This document shows positions 35,136-41,224 of a DNA stretch of 64,000 nt, piece after piece (positions within the stretch are counted from its first letter, which is position 1; each line of letters begins with the position of its first letter). The translations under genes and the position numbers were made by a program. The notes under the pieces were generated by a model that did no database searches, was not told the DNA's origin, and saw nothing but the letters and a program-made list of their open reading frames with translations. Source of the stretch: Butyrivibrio sp. MC2013 (GTDB lineage Bacteria; Bacillota; Clostridia; Lachnospirales; Lachnospiraceae); the NCBI RefSeq assembly GCF_000424585.1, contig NZ_AUKE01000014.1, positions 1-64,000 of the forward strand, read 5' to 3'.

Positions 35136-35207
35136 TAAATGCTCTATACATGACAAACTGGCTTAAAGAATCTGAACAGCAGGATTTTTCGGAAAGATAT
35201 TGGATAT

Positions 35208-36095
35208 ATGAAGAAAAAATTTTTGACCAAAGCAGAGCTCATGATCTTCGCTGGAGCTACCATGCTCCTCTCTGTGATACTGGCAGTCTCCGGGACGCTC
35301 CAACATTATAAGAGGGAGCGGGAGATGTACGAGGAGGCCAGGAGGCTCTATCTGGTAGAGAGTGCCGAAGCCAGGGACTACGCCATGGGAGAAGTGGACA
35401 TCAAGAGGTATTCATATACTGATGGACCTCGCGTGGCCGGAGCTTCCAGAGAGTATGTCAAAGAGAATGCATCCGGGGATGAGGACAGTGAAGAGGCAGA
35501 TATGTTCGGTGTTCCCTGGTATGACATGGTGGAAGTGGACTTTGAGGACCTGATGGGGATCAACAGGGACATCTGCGGCTGGATATATTTTGAAAATGAG
35601 AAGATCAGTTATCCTCTTCTCTATTCCAAGGACAATATGAATTATCTGCGGACTGCCTATGATGGCAGGAGCGCCAGGTCGGGCTCCATATTCCTGGACG
35701 GCGGCTGTGAAATGGATCTCACAGGCAGGAATTCCATCATATACGGTCATAATATGCGAGACCTCAGCATGTTTGGAAGGCTACGTTATTACAGGACCAA
35801 GAAGGATTATTACGAGGATCATCAGTATTTCCAGATACTTAATGAGGATCATAAATACAGGTACAGGATATTCGCTTTCTATACTGTATCTGCAGAGGAT
35901 GATCAGGGCCCCTTTGTTCGGAATTTTGATAGCAAAAAAGAATTTGATAGCTTTATACAAGATTCTATAAACAGGTCCCTCACTGATACTGATGTAGAGG
36001 TGGGGACCAGTGATCATCTGGTTACCTTATCAACTTGTGTAAATGATGATAGCAAGAGATTTGTGGTTCAGGCTGTTCTTGTGGATATGGATTAA
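35208..36095 (+). CDS. Class B sortase
   Basis: 295 residues. N-terminal membrane anchor (residues 9-30), a charged stem, then the sortase fold. Catalytic His181 (IYGHNMRD), Cys277 (TLSTCVND) and Arg284 (KRFVVQ) are all present; ICGWIYFENEKISYPLLY is typical of class B. It probably cleaves the VPKTG signal of the protein encoded 72 bases upstream and links it to peptidoglycan. Iron-surface genes often found with SrtB in Staphylococcus are absent, so this is a dedicated two-gene system. Confidence 0.92.
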   Translation: MKKKFLTKAELMIFAGATMLLSVILAVSGTLQHYKREREMYEEARRLYLVESAEARDYAMGEVDIKRYSYTDGPRVAGASREYVKENASGDEDSEEADMFGVPWYDMVEVDFEDLMGINRDICGWIYFENEKISYPLLYSKDNMNYLRTAYDGRSARSGSIFLDGGCEMDLTGRNSIIYGHNMRDLSMFGRLRYYRTKKDYYEDHQYFQILNEDHKYRYRIFAFYTVSAEDDQGPFVRNFDSKKEFDSFIQDSINRSLTDTDVEVGTSDHLVTLSTCVNDDSKRFVVQAVLVDMD

Positions 36096-36180
36096 CTGCT
36101 TGCGATAGCGTCCAATGTACTTGTTATCCTGCTATCATGAGCCATATAACAGCTGTGGAAGCAGCTAAAAAGGAGATATG

Positions 36181-37092
36181 ATGAAGAAGAATGATCTGAT
36201 CCGTAGGGATAACCGTATACAGAAGATTATTAAGGGTGCAGCAGCACTGGTTCTCTCGATGGCACTGCTGGCGGCCTGCTCGGGAGCCGAGAGCGGAAGT
36301 GCTGATCCTGCTACTTCAGAGGTGGTGGAGGATAGCAGTGCATCTGAAGCTTCCACAGCTGATGAGGAAGCCTTGGATATAGATGATAGTGTTGATGCAG
36401 AGGAAGAGGATAAGGAGACTGATGCTGCTGAGGAAGAGGATGCCGAAGTAGACTCAGAAGAATATGAAGAGGATGAAGCGGCAAATCCCGAAGAATACAT
36501 AGCAGCATACTCAGAACTTGCAAAGCAGCTTAGCGAAAGCGGCGAAGCAGATCTCTTCAGACCTGTATATGTTGATCAGGATGATATACCTGAGCTTGCA
36601 GCTATAAGCAGCGAGGGCTCCTGGGACAAGGATCAGGTATTCCTCTATACCTATTATGATGGCGAGGCCAGGCTCCTTGTGAGTGATATAGGCCCCGGTA
36701 TGGAAGGACATTCTGTCAGCTTCTTCCCTCAGTGCAATATGATCATGAAGACCGGAGCAGCAGCGGGAGAGGCATACTCATTCTATTGCATAGGCTATGG
36801 CGAAGCTGAGGAATTCATGACTTTCTCCTCTCTTGTAAACTTTGACGAAGATGATAATGAACAGATTTCATATATGATAGACGGAGAGGAAGCATCTGAA
36901 GAAGAGTTTGAAGAACAGCTCGGTGAACTCCTGGCTACTGACGACGGTATCAAGCTCTGCGAAGTCGATGATATGGCCATGATCCAGAAGACCATGAGCT
37001 ATAAGGATGGCGTCTATACGGAAGAAGAGAAGGGCAGAGCAGACTATTTCGACTATGATGAGCTCTTGGATGAATTGGAGATCTATAGGTGA
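36181..37092 (+). CDS. Acidic-linker lipoprotein, unknown function
   Basis: 303 residues. Lipobox LLAAC near residue 34, an extremely acidic Glu/Asp/Ala/Ser linker to about residue 105, then a globular domain starting NPEEYIAAYSELAKQL. No family recognised; the domain (DIPELAAI, VFLYTYYDGEARLLV) resembles calcium- or ligand-binding periplasmic domains of many Lachnospiraceae lipoproteins. ATG 36181 is favoured over 36178 by AGGAG spacing. The stop codon TGA at 37090-37092 is part of a REP copy (TGAGTCACCGGGGACG), so the C-terminus was set by that insertion. Its natural terminator may be the one at 38744, now cut off by the TnpB element. Confidence 0.75.
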   Translation: MKKNDLIRRDNRIQKIIKGAAALVLSMALLAACSGAESGSADPATSEVVEDSSASEASTADEEALDIDDSVDAEEEDKETDAAEEEDAEVDSEEYEEDEAANPEEYIAAYSELAKQLSESGEADLFRPVYVDQDDIPELAAISSEGSWDKDQVFLYTYYDGEARLLVSDIGPGMEGHSVSFFPQCNMIMKTGAAAGEAYSFYCIGYGEAEEFMTFSSLVNFDEDDNEQISYMIDGEEASEEEFEEQLGELLATDDGIKLCEVDDMAMIQKTMSYKDGVYTEEEKGRADYFDYDELLDELEIYR

Positions 37093-37131
37093 GTCACCGG
37101 GGACGTAGCAAAATGACTCATGGCATTTAGG
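37090..37131. repeat. REP-like CACCGGGGACG fragment
   Basis: TGAGTCACCGGGGACG followed by AAAATGACTCAT. It is one arm of the family seen whole at 18639-18709. It supplies the stop codon of the preceding gene and abuts the TnpB element's right end. Confidence 0.75.
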
Positions 37132-37152
37132 GTTATAATTAAATAGTATTTC

Positions 37153-37271
37153 CGTATGTGAACCTCTCCGACCTTCGGCAAAAGCCTTAGAGGTCGGAGC
37201 TTCTAAAGAAAGGCGGTAAATCCGCTTTTTCTTATTTAAGAAGTTTGGTATTTAAGTCTCCACCTGAAAAT
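37153..37271 (-). ncRNA. TnpB element right end with probable omega-RNA
   Basis: Downstream of tnpB on the minus strand. Contains a perfect 9-bp stem CTCCGACCT/AGGTCGGAG (37166-37199) and a stem formed by AAAGCGGATTTACCGCCTTT (37210-37229), in the place where IS200/IS605 elements encode the guide-bearing omega-RNA. The guide would be host sequence just beyond the element edge near 37150. Edge not determined exactly. Confidence 0.6.
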
Positions 37272-38540
37272 TCAGGCAACCCTTATTCTTATAGGCGTGT
37301 CCACATCGCCTCTACCGTATAGGATACTAAGATCCACAACGCTACTTTTACGCATGATATTTAATGCTCCATTAACATCGGCATTAAAACTAAAGCCACT
37401 GGCAGTCTTATACATCCCACGATGTATTCTTTTGCCACTGAACTGATACTCTTTTGGATTGTCATTATTGTAAACAGGAATATCATCTTTATCCCAAAAT
37501 GATGCTTTTGATGTATAGCTTTCTTCCTGTTCAACATAAGTAATTCCATTTAGCTCACAAAGGTATGACAGCTTATCTCTTAATAATCCATAAGGGATAT
37601 TAACAAAATTTTGATTACTCTGTTTGCCCATATGTGAACCTCTCTGGAATGTAACATTATATCCAGCTACAAGGGTTCCTATATCATTGACAACACAGTA
37701 ATCTATAACCTTACGTGCAGCTTTGCTCATATAATCATTTATCTTATTATTTCGATCACGAGCTATGGCTTTCTGACGGTTCGTAGTCTTTTTGCCAGAA
37801 TGCTGTTTATCTTTAATAGACTGCAGACGAGCATTTTCCTTATTAAACCACTGGTTTATGGATTTAAGCCTTCTTCCGTCAATTATAAATGACTTCCCAG
37901 TATTTGATACTGCGGTGACGAGATTATTTACACCAAAATCAAGGGCCAGTGCATTGTTTTTATTAAGATTCCTTTGAACATATTCAGCTTCGTAAGTGTA
38001 CTGAATTTCAAAGAACCTGGCATGAGCTTTTGGTATAATACGTATCTCTTTGACGTTTTTATCAAGTAGGATTGGCGGTATTTTAATCTCAACAGGCTTA
38101 TGGGTTTTCTTAAAGCTGTTTGAAAACGGAAGTATTAGCTTATTTCCATTAAGCCTTACAAATCCAATAACAAGGGTAGTATATCCGTCTTTTGGAAGGT
38201 AATTTGGAAGCTTACAGTCCTTGAAAGCATACTTACCCTGCTTGGCAAGTTTAAGTAGTCCAAAAAATGACTTAAAGCTACCATCTACTTCTTTAAGGAT
38301 CTGCTGTGCCATATTTGAATTTAACGTCTTGTAATTAAAGCTATTCTTTAAAAGAGCGTAATTCTTCTCGTATTTCAAGAACTTGCCCTCAGTAAAGTAA
38401 TACTGCCTTACATTATAAATAGCCTCATTAGCTAAATTTTTAGCAGCATGGCACAATTCTTTTATAGAACGATAATCTTCTTTGGACAGATGCTTTACCT
38501 GTTGCTTCACCGTAAGATACATATAATATTTTCCTTTCAT
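37272..38540 (-). CDS. tnpB: TnpB RNA-guided nuclease, zinc-ribbon-less type
   Basis: 422 residues from ATG 38540. N-terminal helical/OB region with the usual LCHAAKNLANEAIYNVRQYYF. RuvC residues are D201 (LALDFGVNN), E340 (EQEESYTSKASF) and D388 (NADVNGALNI). Between E340 and D388 there is no CxxC pair, so this belongs to the TnpB branch without the zinc ribbon (FSGKRIHRGMY in its place). No TnpA transposase is next to it, so movement would need one in trans. The start could be 38576, 38540 or 38522; AAAGGA best suits 38522. The frame is intact, so an active nuclease is possible. Confidence 0.9.
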   Translation of the reverse strand: MKGKYYMYLTVKQQVKHLSKEDYRSIKELCHAAKNLANEAIYNVRQYYFTEGKFLKYEKNYALLKNSFNYKTLNSNMAQQILKEVDGSFKSFFGLLKLAKQGKYAFKDCKLPNYLPKDGYTTLVIGFVRLNGNKLILPFSNSFKKTHKPVEIKIPPILLDKNVKEIRIIPKAHARFFEIQYTYEAEYVQRNLNKNNALALDFGVNNLVTAVSNTGKSFIIDGRRLKSINQWFNKENARLQSIKDKQHSGKKTTNRQKAIARDRNNKINDYMSKAARKVIDYCVVNDIGTLVAGYNVTFQRGSHMGKQSNQNFVNIPYGLLRDKLSYLCELNGITYVEQEESYTSKASFWDKDDIPVYNNDNPKEYQFSGKRIHRGMYKTASGFSFNADVNGALNIMRKSSVVDLSILYGRGDVDTPIRIRVA

Positions 38541-38680
38541 AAGACTCGGATTGCTCCTGTATGTATATTGTATCATATATTTTACTGAAATTATAGTAAT
38601 CTAGTAAAATACAGATATATTAAAATAGACTAATTGCCAAGCTATCAGTCTCTTGTGTTTTTCTTAAGTAACGCATTCAT

Positions 38681-38711
38681 CCCCTACCTACGCTACGCTT
38701 AGAGGTAGGGG
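38681..38711. mobile_element. Left-end hairpin of the TnpB element
   Basis: CCCCTACCT (38681-38689) pairs with AGGTAGGGG (38703-38711), the imperfect-palindrome end typical of IS200/IS605 units. With the right end near 37150 the element is about 1.57 kb. Between the hairpin and tnpB lie about 140 A/T-rich bases with a TATAAT on the minus strand near 38595. Confidence 0.7.
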
Positions 38712-38743
38712 GGGTCTGCGAAATTTTTGATAAATGTGTACTT

Positions 38744-38780
38744 AAGGAGATTGGATCATGATCCGGTCTCCTTCTTTTTT
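38744..38780 (+). terminator. Intrinsic terminator beyond the TnpB element
   Basis: AAGGAGA...GGATCATGATCC...TCTCCTT is a near-perfect palindrome (38744-38773) followed by six T. No plus-strand gene ends just before it, except the lipoprotein gene on the far side of the TnpB element. Confidence 0.85.
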
Positions 38781-38914
38781 GAAATGTGCATTGAGCTATA
38801 TAAAAGCATTTGACTGTAGCTATACATATGATCATAATGAGCTTTGGATCATAGCGAAGAACTGTAACCGAACTTGATACAATTATCCAATGACCGGGAT
38901 TAATGGAGCTAATG

Positions 38915-39208
38915 ATGAAAAGATATTATACAGCGAAGATCAATTGGCTTTCTGAGCATGAAGGAGGAAGGAAAAATCCGCCTCCTGTTGGTACAAGATA
39001 TTGCCCACTAATAAAGCTAGGAAATGGCGAATTGTGGAGCTCGGATTTTATATGTTCTGATTACCCTTCATCAGATACGATAACTATATCTATGTTAGTT
39101 GAAGGTGCGCCTTTTCATATGATTTATGAGGGGGAAACATACGAGTTATATGAGGGAGAACGATTGGTTGCTGTTGTTTATATCGAATCCGAGACTGAGT
39201 CAAAATGA
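38915..39208 (+). CDS. Small EF-Tu-barrel-like protein
   Basis: 97 residues: MKRYYTAKINWLSEHEGGR, NPPPVGTRYCP, a beta-rich centre and YELYEGERLVAVVYIE. The EGGR-x-x-P-P pattern and strand spacing resemble the domain-2 beta-barrel of translation GTPases (EF-Tu type), as seen in short stand-alone proteins of unknown role. GGAG at 38905 favours ATG 38915 over 38903. The last codons (ETESK) and the stop run into REP sequence, so the native C-terminus may have changed. It is monocistronic. Confidence 0.6.
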   Translation: MKRYYTAKINWLSEHEGGRKNPPPVGTRYCPLIKLGNGELWSSDFICSDYPSSDTITISMLVEGAPFHMIYEGETYELYEGERLVAVVYIESETESK

Positions 39209-39240
39209 AACGTCCCCGTGACTCAAAACATCCCCGTGAC
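39195..39240. repeat. REP-like fragment, doubled
   Basis: TGAGTCAAAATGAAACGTCC with two copies of CCCCGTGACTCA. It overlaps the end of the 38915 gene and is the minus-orientation counterpart of the arm at 37090. Confidence 0.7.
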
Positions 39241-39318
39241 TCACTTGCGGTAAATACCCGCAAAGTTGTATCCTTTTGGTGTAAAGAAAGAGATATTTGG
39301 GAAGGAGAAAAGATCAAT

Positions 39319-40074
39319 ATGATGAAAAAGCTATGCATACTGCTGATGGGAATTGCCTTGTCAGTGGCGCTTGTGACAGGGTGCGCAAATGCAGAAGGAC
39401 CTAAGGGAGCACAGCCTGTAGCTATAAATGCCGGCGAGGAGGAGTCCTCTGCCGAGGACGCAGCGGCTGATGAAGCTGATGAGGCTAAGGAAGAGGAGCA
39501 GGCTGAGAAAGCCGAGCAGCCGGAAGCTGATAGTAGTGAGGTTGCAGGATCAGAAGAGCCAGATGAGGAAACAGATGAGACTGCAGGCGAGGAGGCAGAA
39601 GAAGGAAGCGGGGAGACTATTGAGAATCCCGGCTATGACAAGGGTATCTACTGTGTCAGAGTCAACTGGTCATATTTTGAGTCTGATGAGGGAGAGAATG
39701 ATGTATATGTTGAGCTGGCAGATGGCGCTTCCACTATTGACCTTAGCTCTGTGAGAAAAGAGTCTCAGGAGATCACAGATACCTATTATGCCAAGGTCAA
39801 TGGTCAGGAAGAGAAGATCTATAGCTATTGCCTCAGTGAAGATGGCTATCATCTGGAGCTCTTTCGTGATGATATCAACTATTCCATATCCTGGCAGACC
39901 CTTAGCAATATGATAGAGACTGACTGCAAAGCGGTGATCACTGATGCTCAGGGCAATACAGAAGTCAGGGATCGTAATGACTATCTGATCAGGAGCTACA
40001 CAGGTGCATGGTATTTTGGCATTTGCACTATCACAAACGGTAGACTTGGAGACTACGTGGCAGCAGGTGAATAA
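39319..40074 (+). CDS. Acidic-linker lipoprotein, unknown function
   Basis: 251 residues. Lipobox LVTGC (Cys22), acidic Glu/Ala/Asp linker to about residue 110, then a domain beginning IENPGYDKGIYCVRVNWSYF. The domain has alternating beta strands and no cysteine or catalytic pattern I recognise. It shares only the anchor-plus-acidic-linker design with the products at 8433, 13789, 36181 and 53548. AAGGAG lies 11 bases upstream of ATG 39319. A terminator follows at 40161. Confidence 0.72.
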   Translation: MMKKLCILLMGIALSVALVTGCANAEGPKGAQPVAINAGEEESSAEDAAADEADEAKEEEQAEKAEQPEADSSEVAGSEEPDEETDETAGEEAEEGSGETIENPGYDKGIYCVRVNWSYFESDEGENDVYVELADGASTIDLSSVRKESQEITDTYYAKVNGQEEKIYSYCLSEDGYHLELFRDDINYSISWQTLSNMIETDCKAVITDAQGNTEVRDRNDYLIRSYTGAWYFGICTITNGRLGDYVAAGE

Positions 40075-40160
40075 GGCCGAGCCCAAAAGCTATGTTCACC
40101 TGTGAATATAAAGCTAGTCAAAAAGATTGAGTGTTATTCCAAAAATATGTAATGTTTTTA

Positions 40161-40203
40161 ACCCCGGTTAATCATTGATATGATTCCCGGGGCTTTGTTT
40201 TTT
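40161..40203 (+). terminator. Intrinsic terminator after the 39319 lipoprotein
   Basis: CCCCGG (40162-40167) pairs with CCGGGG (40187-40192); then CTTTG and seven T. It overlaps the 3' end of the leftward AraC gene. Confidence 0.8.
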
Positions 40204-41071
40204 TGGCATATTCTTTTGGCGTACATTTCATATATCTTTTGAATATTTTGGTATAGTAGGCAGGGCTGTTAAAGCCCATTTCTCCGGCAATATGAGTAAT
40301 GCTTTCTCCACGCCTCAGGAGGGAGAGGCTGTTCTGGATACGAAGTGACATCTGGTATTCGATTATGGTAGTATTCATATATTTCTTAAAGAAGCGGCAG
40401 CACTCTTCTTTGCATATATTCACGGAGCCTGCCACATCTACTATACTGATAGGCTGATCAAAGTTTTCCTGGATATATATGAGTATATTCCTTAGTCTGT
40501 CTATATGGCGGTTGACCCTCATATTATCTCCGGGAAGAGAAGAGTAGTAGTCATATAGTATCTGCCAGATCTGCATGCATAGCAGCTGTATTCTGAGTTC
40601 ATAATCCGTAGGAGGCTGCTGGGACAGCCTGTGGATCTCTTTTATTTTATCCAGTATCTCAGCGTGGCGCTGCATATTGGGATCCAGCTTGATGGAATCC
40701 CAGGAGTCGTTCTTGATGATGAAATCCACATATTTGGTCTGCAGGATGCTCCCCTCATAGCCATAAAGGAAGCGGGGGTGAAACTTGATACGAAAGTAGT
40801 AGCAATTGTTCTCACCGTTTTGAAAGCCTGCATGGAGAGCATTGCTGTTTGCAAATAGTCCTTCACCCTCTTTTAGGATATACACATGCTCATTTACCCT
40901 GTATTCCATTTCTCCGGATACAATAAGTGTCAGCTCTATTTCCGGATGCCAGTGCCATAGGAACTTGCCATTCTCGTAGTCCAGTATGGTATCCAGATTG
41001 GTATCCACAGGAAAGCTGTAGTCATTTTTGGATGAAAGCTCTAATTGATATTCATTGGTAAGTATCTGCAT
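40172..41071 (-). CDS. AraC-family regulator of the beta-glucan locus
   Basis: 299 residues. N-terminal cupin sensor with WHWHPEIELTLIVSGEMEY (residues about 38-57) and a C-terminal pair of helix-turn-helix motifs (SIVDVAGSVNICKEECCRFFKKYM and ESITHIAGEMGFNSPAYYTKIFKRYM). Such proteins usually activate adjacent sugar genes on binding an oligosaccharide. It is divergent from the beta-glucan operon starting at 41225, with 153 bases between. GGGGGA favours ATG 41071 over TTG 41086. The inducer is presumably a beta-glucan oligosaccharide. Confidence 0.9.
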   Translation of the reverse strand: MQILTNEYQLELSSKNDYSFPVDTNLDTILDYENGKFLWHWHPEIELTLIVSGEMEYRVNEHVYILKEGEGLFANSNALHAGFQNGENNCYYFRIKFHPRFLYGYEGSILQTKYVDFIIKNDSWDSIKLDPNMQRHAEILDKIKEIHRLSQQPPTDYELRIQLLCMQIWQILYDYYSSLPGDNMRVNRHIDRLRNILIYIQENFDQPISIVDVAGSVNICKEECCRFFKKYMNTTIIEYQMSLRIQNSLSLLRRGESITHIAGEMGFNSPAYYTKIFKRYMKCTPKEYAKKTKPRESYQ

Positions 41072-41129
41072 TTCATATTCCCCCAAAAAGATAATCTCAA
41101 TATCGTTATAAAAATACTCAGTATCTTAA

Positions 41130-41158
41130 TTGTTTGGTCTGTATTTTCTCATTATCAT
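41130..41158 (+). promoter_or_regulatory. Candidate promoter of the beta-glucan operon
   Basis: TTGTTT (41130-41135), 17-base spacer, TATCAT (41153-41158), in the AraC/operon divergent region. Both boxes are imperfect, as expected for an activator-dependent promoter. Confidence 0.5.
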
Positions 41159-41224
41159 TTAATTATTCTACAGCAAGCAAAAAAGATTGGCTAGTAACAG
41201 ATTTGCAAATGGGGGGAATATCTG

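Noticed and set aside
37272-38776. TnpA partner for the TnpB element
   Set aside because: No Y1 transposase frame (HUH motif) is present on either strand between the element's ends.
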